From Bactericera cockerelli (lineage: Eukaryota > Arthropoda > Insecta > Hemiptera > Triozidae), in assembly GCA_024516035.1 (NCBI GenBank), contig CM044955.1, positions 39,009,506 through 39,073,505 on the forward strand: 64,000 bases of DNA, read 5' to 3'. The notes beneath the pieces were generated by a model, which searched no databases, was not told the DNA's origin, and saw only the letters and a program-made list of their open reading frames with translations. Shown here in pieces: positions 1 through 9,873 of the stretch (positions are counted from its first letter, which is position 1; each line of letters opens with the position of its first letter). The translations under genes were made by a program, and so were the position numbers.

Positions 1-351
1 TACTGAAACATTAGGAATGACAAAAGTAAATAAGCTGGGAAAATGTGAATGTACCAAGTTGTCTTTTTTAAGATATAGTTTTAGCATTATGTATTTAATT
101 TTTCTAAGGTCAATATGTATTTGGATCACAGATTTGGGGCCCCCTAAGTCCCCAAAGTGAGTAAATAATATATAAATTTGCAATGCACGATCTTTTGATT
201 CTATTCTCCACATGATTAGATTTATCTTTCAATGCTAAATAGACCTCGGAGCCTCCTATAAGGGACACTAAAACACCTGGATTTACAAATGCCAAAGAAA
301 TTAATTTGTAATCACCTTATCAAGGTGAGGTAATGAGTTCTCTCCCGTTGA

Positions 352-356
<5 letters not shown>

Positions 357-386
<30 letters not shown>

Positions 387-636
387 GTGGGGTTTTAACG
401 TCGCTTTCAACTGCCATGGTCATATCACGACGGGGGTTTTACCCTCCATTCGCAGGAAACTCACAAACCTGCTACTCACATTGACCTCACCCAGCCTGAG
501 TCGGGCCGGGAAAAGCCAGCGTCACGAGAATTAGAATTAGAATGGTCACCCATCCAAGTCTTAACCTCGCTGGATGTCGCTTAACTTCGGTGTTCTGAAG
601 GGAACCGGTGTATTCAACATGCCATCGACGCTGGCT
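357..636 (-). mobile_element. 5S rRNA-derived SINE (SINE3-like), copy a
   Basis: On the minus strand the head reads GCCAGCGTCGATGGCATGTT, then AATACACCGG, CACCGAAGTTAAGCGAC and ACTTGGATGGGTGACCA. This is recognisably 5S rRNA, including the internal promoter A and C boxes. The unrelated body has CTCAGGCTGGGTGAGGTCAA and ends in a long A run (T run at about 354-384 on the plus strand). It is flanked by cgttgacctttt at 345-356 and 637-648, a target-site duplication. The paralogous site near 50227 is empty. Confidence 0.9.
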
Positions 637-1540
637 CGTTGACCTTTTCTTACCCGAATTCTCTCCGGCTTGTGGCAGGGGTCACCACGAGTATCTCTCC
701 CGGAAATAACACCATGCTTTTTTACATTAGGTATTTCAGAAAATGAAAACTATAAAATTATCATTTTTATATAAGAATGGGCCTTTTATAAGGAAATCTT
801 TTAAATCTCTAACTAATGAAAGGCAATGCCTTCAGTGTTTAGTAGAGTTAGGTAAAATACATAGAAGGCCATGCCTCAGGAATATAGTATATAGGGTTAA
901 GGATAATACATAGAAGGCAATGCCTCGGGATTAAAATAGGGTTAGGTAAATATATAGAAGGCCATGCCTTGGGTTTATCATAGGGTTAGGAAAAATACAT
1001 AGAAGGCCATGCCTCAGGTCTATATCAATGATTCCTAGGTGTTTCGATTATAATTTTTATGCTAGGAGTAAACTATGTAGGTATAAAATCAGGTAAAAAT
1101 GCAAGCGACGCGACGGGAGACAATTTGGTGTTTATAAAACCATGAGCGGGAGAGAACTCGGTTGTGAAGTCCCTTATCAATACCTCACGAGGTATGAGTG
1201 TACCCCGGACATAATGGACAGAGAAAAAAAAACTTCCTTCAAGGGGATCGAACCCAAGCCTAGTATGCTACCCACTTGGCCAAAGTCACTACTTTGTCAC
1301 AACTTTTAGTGAGTAGCATCGACATTATGAGAGCTACATAATTCATCATATTTTATCTCCATCCAACCATGATTGTCCAAAATCAATCTCGTAATGCCGC
1401 CACAGGTCATTGTCCAATTCTGCAACTTCTAAAATTTTCCTCGCGAGGGTAATGGGGTCGTCATGAAGATCAAATATAAAGATCGGAAAAACAAAACAAC
1501 GTTAAGTCCAAATTGAAAATATAGAGCAAAAAAATTTCGT

Positions 1541-1604
1541 CCCCGCCAGGATTCGAACCCATGCTGACTGGGTGGCAGGTCGAGCATGCTACCAATAGAC
1601 AAAG
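1541..1604 (-). repeat. tRNA-like stretch (also at 51134-51197)
   Basis: The minus strand reads attggtagcatgctcgacct, gccacccagtcagc, then atgggttcgaatcctggcgg. The B box is perfect and the order recalls tRNA-Gly(GCC), but no acceptor stem pairs. Confidence 0.4.
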
Positions 1605-2950
1605 TTATCTTCTACAGAAACGGACGGAAAATGAACTAAATTAATGCTTGGAAACTTAAACTTTAAAATTTTGCTGTGAGAGAGCGAGGTCATCTCGAAA
1701 AATACATACTGGCCAAGATCTGACCACTAAGCTAAGAATTCGAAGGTACCTACCCGCCAAAGAAAATGAAAAGGCCACCAGGTGCCACCCAGGGGACCGG
1801 ATGAAGGAATAAAATCAATAAATTTGGTATCTGCTCATCAAGATCTTTCATTTGATACCACTTAAGACTAGTATTATCCTTCAGTTCCCGATTTGGGCTC
1901 CCAAAACCCGAGGCCGCCCAAATGGGCCGCCCGCTTATAATTTAGAATTTTTTTTTGGTCCGGGCTCATCTCCATTATATCTTGATCACTTTAGACACCT
2001 CACTTAATCTTCAGTGCCAAGTTAAAGACACGAAGTCGGGTCTCAAAGGATCCGTATGAAAAAAAAGAAACAGAAAAAAAAAAAAACAAAATCATGAATC
2101 TTTTCATGTCTTTCACGATTGTTGGGGGGTCTCGAAAATAGGGTTCCCGGTGGCCTAGGAAGTCAAACAAAGAGTCAAATCAACTTATTTTTCAACGTAG
2201 AGCCCATTTCTGCAATAAAAATCGCGATTTTTGAAAATCATGTTGCACTTTTCGCTGGCTGAAAGTACATGAAATGCATGGGAACTATGTTTTCCGTAAC
2301 CTTTCACTCTGCCGGGCTGTCTCTTTCTTTGTATAGGCGTTCTTCACACCTCGGCCGAGGTGTTTGATCCTCAATTCCTCATAAATATACCTATGTGCAT
2401 TCAGAATTTGACGACCAAGACAACAGCTGGAATTTAAACCTTATCGAAGTAAGAGTCTATTTTATAAAATGAATGATATCGAATATTTTTTTATGGACAA
2501 AAATAAGCATTCGGTCCCAAGTGCAAAGTGCAGAATTCTGAGTTTTTAGATTGTGGAAATGTGGACCCCATCTTAGAGCGGTAGTAAACCTGAGTATCTT
2601 TGAAAAACCTCTAAGAATAAGGCTATGGGAAATTTATTTTGAGTGATATTAGTGCTTTACAAACATTAAAATCAATTCTTAAATCGCACAGGGATGGACA
2701 TAGATAATAGTTACCACCTTTATAAAAAAAATTGAATTTATTGATAGTAAAGACAAGTTTGTGTAATATGTGTATGCAAGTATACTTATACCAACTGAAT
2801 CGCAGATTCTCCATTTGTCTCAGCCGAAATTTCCCATTTGTCTCAGCCATTTGTCTCAGCCGAAAACTTTCTTCTTTTTCGAAGGATACTACAAGAAAGA
2901 GGAGGTCACGGTTTGTTGATGTTTTCTTTAGGGGAAATTTTTTCACTATA

Positions 2951-3209
2951 GCCAGCGTCGATGGCATGTTGAATACACCGGTTCCCTTCAGAACACCGAA
3001 GTTAAGCGACAACCAGCGAGGTTAAGACTTGGATGGGTGACCATTCAAATTCTAATTCTCGTGACGCTGGCTTTTCCCGGCCCCACTCAGGCTGGGTGAG
3101 GTCAATGTGAGTAGCAGGTTTGTGAGTTTCCTGCGAATGGAGGGTAAAACCCCCGTCGTGATATGACCTTGGCAGTTGAAAGCGACGTTAAACCGCACTT
3201 AAAAAAAAA
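2951..3209 (+). mobile_element. 5S rRNA-derived SINE, copy b
   Basis: This is a full-length copy in plus orientation. It has the 5S-like head (GCCAGCGTCGATGGC, GAACACCGAAGTTAAGCGAC, CTTGGATGGGTGACC), the body with CTCAGGCTGGGTGAGGTCAA and GGAGGGTAAAACCCCCGTCG, and a 9-base A tail. It is near-identical to copies at 357-636 and 39587-39860. No clear target duplication was seen. ORFs that run across it are incidental. Confidence 0.88.
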
Positions 3210-3404
3210 CCATAACGTTATGCTATGCCACCTCTTTGTTCAAAATTCCGAGAGATTATTATTCCTTGTTATCAGAAATAACACGACAGTTCTTTCAATT
3301 AGTATTCCATTTCATTTAGATTTTTAATGAAGGGAACATAAAATCAGAAATAGCTTATTCTAGTTCCAGGAACACAACTTTGCAGGTATTGGCAGCATAT
3401 AATT

Positions 3405-3495
3405 TGATGATTTTACTTCTGAGAATGTCCAATACATATTACATATCAGAAGTATTGTGTTCGTTATTGTAGATTAAATTTTGCTCCGATTAAAA
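3405..3495 (+). repeat. R2 repeat, hairpin end only
   Basis: The R2 terminal near-palindrome (tacttctgagaa ... tcagaagta) is followed by ttgtgttcg and ttttgctccgatt, as at 15031 and 37750. Only the end module is present, and it runs directly into an R1 5' module. Confidence 0.55.
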
Positions 3496-4312
3496 AAAAT
3501 CTGGTGTAAACATCACACTACTTTCCTTATCATATTAGCAATGGGAACAGAACCAAAAGCCACTGGTGACTCATAGGTAACAGTTAGCTAAAAATAAATG
3601 TCGAATTCGTAATCATCACCTCAAAATTACCATTTGTATTTTAATATTATTATTATTATTTTTTTAAAATAATTTTAATGTTTTTAATGTTAAATTTTTG
3701 TACTTCATTACTTTGTATATTGGGTCCCCATGGAAACCGTAAATTATATATATTAAAAAAAAATCATGGGATTTGATATGTCACAATCCCCATCAACGAT
3801 AAAAAAAAAAGTTGGTCTAATGTGGACCCTTAATAATACCGGTAAATTGGAGCCGTGATCCAAAAATTCAAGATATCAAAAAAATGATCTGAATAAACCC
3901 CTGTTATTTTTTCATTCCAATAAAAAGTTTATCTCTAGTTTTTTTTTATATATATTTAACCTATTCAAAGGAACGGCCTTGTGGCCACTTTTTGCGGCCT
4001 TGTGGACGATTTTAACCAAAAGTTTCGTGGTTCGTGCGGTATATGTATAAGATCCACTTTATACCAATTTTCAAGTCTCTAGCTTTTACAGTTCTCGAGA
4101 TATCTTTTTTACAGACATACAGACAGACGGACAGACAGACGCACGGACCAATGGCCGAAAACAACTTTTATGGTATCCTGAGGCTATGTGATTCGTCCAG
4201 AAATGTGAAAAACTCGGTAGGTATGATTCGTCCAGAAATGTGAAAACGGGGTAGGTCAAATCTTCGACGAATACAATATTATTTTTCCTTATTATAGGAT
4301 AAGGAAAGTAAA
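3490..4312 (+). repeat. R1 dispersed repeat with its 5' module
   Basis: It contains the module tctggtgtaaacatcacac (3490 onwards), then the R1 core: ataccggtaaattgg, caagatatcaaaaaaatgat, tttcgtggttcgtgcgg, a cagacagacggacagacaga tract, ttatggtatcctgaggctat, and the closing hairpin ccttattataggataagg. It is non-coding; its CAGA tract makes spurious QTDRQT peptides. Relatives lie at 23768-23990, 52090-53378 and 55187-55700. Confidence 0.75.
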
Positions 4313-4439
4313 AAAAAAAAATATTTATGAAACTAATGTGTATTTTTCTGACTATATGTTTTCATTCCTTGCAACGCGCAAATCTCACATTTCACATAGA
4401 ATCTATTTTTAAATATATTATTATCATTGATTTCAGACG

Positions 4440-4620
4440 TAGGTGTAAGGAAATCCGACAATTTTGACAAAAAAGTACAAATATGAAGTATTCAACTTGC
4501 CAATACAGTAATATGCATTTAAAAGTTTTTTTAAAAAAATGTTATTCTACGATATATTACAAACAAATTTGAAGAGAATCGGTTCAGAACAGTCATCCAA
4601 GATATTGCGGATACAAGATG
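4440..4620 (+). repeat. Diverged R2 segment beside the stalk exon
   Basis: Phrases such as caacttgccaatacag, aaatgttattctac and tttgaagagaatcggttcag match the R2 3' half with many changes. It lies about 100 bp below the donor of the 4723-4863 exon. Confidence 0.5.
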
Positions 4621-4722
4621 TGCATGAATGTAAAATGCAAACTGAAGCAGATGAAAAGAAAGATAGAAAAAAAGTGATATTGTGATAAAATTCATGCAAA
4701 TGGTGCAGAGAGGGGTGCCTAC

Positions 4723-4863
4723 CTGCGGAAGTGGATGAGCCGGGGGCTTGAACCTCGTGTAGCGGGTAGCGCGGCGTGGTAAGGTAGCCGCGGTGCTTGA
4801 CCCCGCCAGACCCTGTGGGTCGAGTGGGCGCCGCCCGGGCGATGCTTCTCACCAGCACCCTCT
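4723..4863 (-). CDS. DIP-delta: DIP exon: stalk, GC-rich (probable)
   Basis: The exon is 141 nt with 46 whole codons, phase 1 at both ends, bounded by a cctcttgcag acceptor (4864-4873) and a gtaggc donor (just below 4723). It joins the previous exon as KE-E-RVLVRSIARAAPTRP, then TGSGGVKHRGYLTTPRYPLH, then EVQAPGSSTSA. The composition (Gly/Ser/Pro/Thr, basic) suits an extracellular stalk before a GPI or hydrophobic tail. GC content and CpG density jump here against an AT-rich background. The matching phase and clean splice sites support it; no conserved domain does. The tail exon should follow at lower coordinates, but nothing hydrophobic with a fitting acceptor was found between 1 and 4700. 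Confidence 0.62.
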
Positions 4864-7118
4864 CTGCAAGAGGACGGGACGGGAGGGCGTTAACATACAA
4901 TTTGAGTGGTGTATATAACTAAAAAGTTGAAAAACACCACTTTAATATAATAGAATATAGATAGAAATAGATAGACATACAATTTCTTTTTCTTTTTAAT
5001 TTATTTATTTATTTAATAACAGGATAACATATACAAAGGTATTTTTCCTAAACTAAAGCTTCCAAGAATCAGTACCTATCAAATAATCAGTATCAAATAT
5101 GTATCAATCTGAATAGGTATTGATAAATAATTTTATCCACACGGTCATCGAGTCTTCAAAAATATACTTGATTTGTATAGTATGTAGTTTTAATTCCGAT
5201 ATTCATATCTTCAGGGTGAACCGTATTCATTGATCCAGTCAAATATCTCTGCAACTACTGAAGAAGACTACTGAAGAAAATCTGTTCAGAGATCACAATT
5301 CACAAATATGGACTACTGAAGAAAATTTCATAGCTCCAAAGGGGACACAAAATAGTAACAATAAGGGTGTTGTAACAATGTATAAATTGGGAACGGGTTC
5401 CAAAAAAATTAAGATACATAAATGATCGAAGTAAACCCCTTTTATTTGAAGAAAAACTACATACTTTAAAAAAATATATCTCCTATCATATAGACAGAAC
5501 TGCTAAATGCCACCAAAGGGCGGTCGAAAGGACGCCGCCACTTGCGGTACCCATTGAAACGAAAAGTTTATTGTCACATCCTCTCCCCAATAGAAGTCCA
5601 TATTTGTGATGTATAAATATTTGACCGCTAATTTTTTACACGAAGTCAATCGAAACAACGATACTTTAGCATGTATTCCTGTTACTACAAATGAGGTCAA
5701 TTATTCTATTTGACAAGATGAAATTTTCCTCTCGGCCAGAAACAAAGGAAAGTATCGGGAATAGATTGCTCTGCCATAATGCCTGGTCATATGTTACGCT
5801 CAATCTCTGTGGGTTTAGGCAGCATATGAACGAGTGACTACATAATCCGTCGCATTTATCAAAACTAAGTGGATATCATACCTTCCTATTTCATGATATT
5901 ACAATGAATAATGTTCATAGCCTTGCTTGGAAATCCACAAGGAGTACGAAGTAAATCTTGTTGGTCCCAAGGACCTCTTTCCTTTTAACTTCTATTACGA
6001 TGACTCAAATATTTTTTAGAGAGAGAGAGAGTGAGAAGAAGATTTTTTGTACTATGGCTTGAATCTTTAGAACCATGAGGACTTTAATAATGTATTTCCC
6101 ATGTCAATTATTGTTGAAAACATCAAAATTGCAAAATAAACTTTTGCAGGATGATCCAAGAATTTCCAGCAATAAAGAAAATGCATAACCACATACATAC
6201 ATACCTATTGTGTGTAATGTATTTGAAAGTGGTTTTTGTGTTATTATGTCACATCCTCAGTGGGTAGCTATGCATTATGAAACTCCAAATTAATCTTTTT
6301 TCGATATATATCTATATTCTATCTCGTATTCTTTTATTTTATTTTTTAAATTTATTAATTTATTTTAAAGTACAATTCAAAATAGATGTATGTCATTGTG
6401 GTGTATGCCCAGACAGCACGGCAGTTGACTTCCAGTCTGGATTTAAGGTGGAAATATCCAGGTGTATAAAGTCAACTGGACCTCCAACTGTCCCGACAGC
6501 TGGATTTTTCCATCATGGATTAAATCAGTTGACCAGCCACCTGGATATTTCCAACAAAAATCCATCTAGACTCAGTCACCTGGGCAGTCAGCTGGAAATA
6601 TAACGACTCTCTCCAGCTAGGACATAACTAGAATTTAGTCAGTTGACCAGTCAGCTGGAAATGTTCCATATTTTTCCAGTTTACATAAAACGCGTCCTTT
6701 GTTGAAGACGCCATCTTTGATCTTTCGTAATTTCAGAATCATTGTGATATTGGTGATATGGTGATTGTAAATTGTTTTAAATAATTAATATTTCTTTTAA
6801 ATATTAGGTATTTCATTTAGTTTTGAACATTTTTAAATACAAATATCATTTTAATTAGTTTTGATCTTTTTTATAACTACTGGAAGTGTTTAGATAAAAC
6901 TCGTCCTTTAAAGGACGAGTTTTATCAACAATTCAAACAATTGTTGAAGGAAATTCAGAAATTGTGATATTTTTGTGACAAATTGTGAATTGTTTTAAAT
7001 AATTAATAATTCTCTTAAATATAATAGGTATTTCATTTATTTGAACATATTTTAAATACAAATAATATTTTAATTAGTTTTGAACATCTTTTTTATAACT
7101 ATGAAAGGGTTTGCTTTG

Positions 7119-7329
7119 TCATTTCTGAACTCCAAATTTGCTTTCGAGATGTTTCAAAAAATAGTTCTTAAGTTTGTCTAAATCGTGACAGAAGGAAAGG
7201 AGAGGACAAGAAGCAGTTAATACTGGATCACCTTTTTCATCTGACAATAACCATCCATTTCTAGAGACATCCACTTGGACCCTAATGAACTTTCTGCACT
7301 CTGCTGTTCCTGGACCTTCAGTGGGATTA
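7119..7329 (-). pseudogene. Coding-like remnant, about 70 codons, in the TIR element
   Basis: An open frame on the minus strand without a starting ATG reads GVNPTEGPGTAECRKFIRVQ, VDVSRNGWLLSDEKGDPVL and TASCPLLSFCHDLDKLKNYF, ending at TGA (7119-7121). Residue composition is protein-like rather than AT-driven, unlike its surroundings. It may be the C-terminal end of a transposase or of a captured host exon. Not recognised. Confidence 0.4.
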
Positions 7330-7984
7330 ACACCTTCAGTTCACTTGGAATCATACCAGCTACCCATATTAATCTCACCTAGCCTAGCCAAGCCAAAGCA
7401 GGACCATGAATGCTACTCTCATGTGTTAAGGGAAACAGAATTTTTTATGCTCAAGATCTCTTGACCATAGGTTGGCTAAAAAAAGGTTCTGGTTTAAGCA
7501 AAGAAACAGCTGAATGCATAGTGCTAGATAGTGAAATTTTTCACCCTGTGGATTTTATTTAGATGTACAATACTTTATAAAATATAAATATTCATTATAA
7601 AATGAATATTTCACTGATAGGTGGTTCTGCCACACTAAAAAATGATGTTTACTTTGTGACATGCTTCCTGATTACTTGATTTAAAATTAATTGGCCAATT
7701 TACTGTGCACTGTTCATAATAACAATAATAACTATTGTGCTCTCTCTACCACCTTATTACTATGAAGGCCCTTAAATTTTGAGTTAATTTTATATCTATT
7801 TAAAAAAAGTGTTCCACACTATTGTGTTTTATAATTTCACTAGTCTTAACATGTCAATTTTGTTTTAATTTAAGTATAACAATGTTTTTTGGTAATAATT
7901 CTCAAAGCAAACAACCCAGCAATTCTAATTAGCCACAGCAGTATATAAATTGTCATGAAGGATTACAAATACATAATAACATTC

Positions 7985-8062
7985 ACTAATCCATGTTCAA
8001 CCCCGTTAGACATTGCTTAACTTTTGCAATTTCATGAAAACTGGTGTATTCTATGCCCCATC
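7985..8062 (-). mobile_element. Decayed 5S head inside the TIR element
   Basis: ccccgttagacattgcttaa followed by aactggtgtattctatgcc parallels the minus-strand 5S head (cctcgctggatgtcgcttaa, ccggtgtattcaacatgcc). A SINE body-like stretch (aatctcacctagcctagcc) lies about 600 bp to the left at 7368. It looks like an old SINE split or rearranged within the 6408-9399 element. Confidence 0.4.
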
Positions 8063-9534
8063 TTCATTTTCTGCTGGCTATTAGTTTATTTCTTTGTTAT
8101 TTTTGGTTTCTCAAAAGAAATATATTTTAATTTACATAGTATTATTATTTTATTGTGATTATGTACATGTTATGAGCATATTTTATAATTGGATATCATT
8201 ATTTTATTTCTATACTAGCTAAAACCTGGCATTTTGTCACCATTAAGGTTTTTTCTCATGGCCGGTGTCCCAATAAAAATAATAATAACACTTTTAACTG
8301 GAAGGTAACCACCAGGTAAGGTTAAAGGTTATGCTCAAAGCATTTTCTACCACCTAACCCTCAGAGTCTTATTATTATGTGGTCACAACCATAATGAGGA
8401 AAAAATTGAAACAACGGAACCCTACGCTAGGTTGATTATCTGACTAGCGCATTAACCACTTGATTACCAGTGCACTTGAAAATTGTATTAGATATTTTAA
8501 TTTTGATAATTTTCTAGTATGTTGAAGGTGGCTTAGGGGGGTGAACTCTCAGTGAGAGTACCGTTTGGTATTGTAACCCCAAGAGGACATAGTCAGCCAG
8601 ACATGCACAACTTTGAGTTTTATATATAGAGATTATACCTACTTAGAAATACTTGTGATACATTGGTACAAGGTCTTGTGACATGGTGGAAATTTGATAG
8701 TGCATTTTACACTTTTGGGACATTTTTTTTTGATAATAAACACTCTTATTGTAAAAATATAATAATGTTAAAGAGTCTTATTTGAATTGTGTTGTTTAAA
8801 ACAGAGTAGTTATTTTCTTTTTCTTTCCAAATTTATATATAAAAAAAATATACTCAAAATTGTGTGTGTGTACGTGTTAAAAAAACCTATTTAAAATTTA
8901 TTACTTTATTTTTATACAAAAAAAATATTCTTCATGAGATTTGAATGTATGGCCTCTAAATTAAATAACTGAAATTGAATTTATGCCTAATATACATTTG
9001 TTTCTAGTATTTTTATTACTATTATTATTATTTTTTGAAGAAAAAAAAATGCATATAATGGGATTCGAACCCACGACCTCAAAACCAAGAGCGTAGCATT
9101 TGATTATTATGTAGTATAATGTACAGTATAGGTAAATAGGTATGTCAACATTGTGGTAGTGAGTTACTACCCATCCACTAGAGAGCGCTACAAGTAGCTG
9201 GAAATAAGTGGAACAAATCCAGTTGACTTTGGGCAACTGACTTCCAGTTAAAAGTTGGGTTACTTTCCAGTTCATTTCCAGTTGATTTCCAGGTGGAGGT
9301 CAGGTGGAAGGTGGAAATCTCCAGCTGATTTCCAGGTGGGCAAGTAGACTTTTTCCACCTAACAGTATGGTATACATCCAGTTGACTGTGCTGTCTGGGT
9401 GAGAAGTGGACCTCGGAGTGTCAAGTACATATAGCAGAAAAATGGTTACCTGCTAGTAATGAACTCAGGACAATGAGCGTGCAAGCCTAGCGCGCTAGTC
9501 CACTTGGGCAGGGTGACTAGGACTGAAGACAGGT

Positions 9535-9873
9535 TGTCTTTCAATACATATTGTACCTACTTCTTTTTCTGTCTTTCGATACGTATATTGTACCTACTTC
9601 TTTTTCTGTCTTTCGATACATATTGTACCTACTTATTTTTCTGTCTTTCAATACATATTGTACCTACTTCTTTTTCTGTCTTTCAATACATATTGTACTC
9701 TACTTCTTTTTCTGTCTTTCAATACAAAAACATATTGTACCTACTTCTTTTTCTGTCTTTCAATACATATTGTACTCTACTTCTTTTTCTGTCTTTCAAT
9801 ACATATTGTACCTACTTCATTTTCTGTCTTTCAATACATTTATTGTACACTGTAGGTACCTACTTCTTTTTTC
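9535..9873. repeat. Tandem array, nine units of about 35 bp
   Basis: Each unit reads tgtctttcaatacatattgt, then acctacttctttttc. Units vary by small insertions (for example a six-base insertion in the sixth). All three plus-strand frames stay open, giving repeated LLFLSFNTYCTY-type peptides; this is a by-product of unit composition, not a gene. It starts right after a tRNA-like stretch that ends near 9512. Confidence 0.9.

Larger units (their letters stand above)
1..2372. repeat. Duplicated segment, copy 1 (paired with 49872-52020)
   Basis: The sequence matches 49872-52020 almost base for base from the window edge to the CACCTCGGCCGAGGTG palindrome near 2350, so the match may start before the window. 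Inside, in order, are a 5S-derived SINE insertion absent from the other copy (357-636), a 45-50-bp minisatellite whose units read aggccatgcct and tagggttagg (about 790-1020), two tRNA-like stretches (1216-1290, 1541-1604), and the terminal 16-bp perfect palindrome. Compared with copy 2, a 16-bp deletion at the first tRNA-like stretch is bounded by CAAG microhomology. It may be a non-autonomous Helitron or Helentron-type element, as the minisatellite and end hairpin suggest; no canonical CTRR end was seen. Confidence 0.85.
6408..9399. mobile_element. 2992-bp DNA transposon-like element with CCCAGACAGCAC termini
   Basis: The left end is cccagacagcacggcagttg and the right end, reversed, is cccagacagcacagtcaact, a 12-bp perfect terminal inverted repeat. 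Both ends carry many subterminal copies of cagctggaaat, agttgacttcca and ccaggtgga-type motifs in both orientations (6420-6680 and 9195-9380). The interior is AT-rich and has no transposase, so it is probably non-autonomous. It contains one short coding-like frame (7119-7329), a decayed SINE and a tRNA-like stretch near 9055-9090. Flanks are tatg and tgag; the target duplication is unclear (at most TG). I cannot place the superfamily. Confidence 0.7.

Noticed and set aside
2623..3012. 129-codon minus-strand ORF and its 97-codon plus-strand partner
   Set aside because: They cross into the 5S-derived SINE, which explains most of the open frame; no domain.
4547..4900. Whole 117-codon ORF as a gene
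   Set aside because: Only 4723-4863 has splice sites in phase with the DIP exons; the remainder is intron and repeat sequence.
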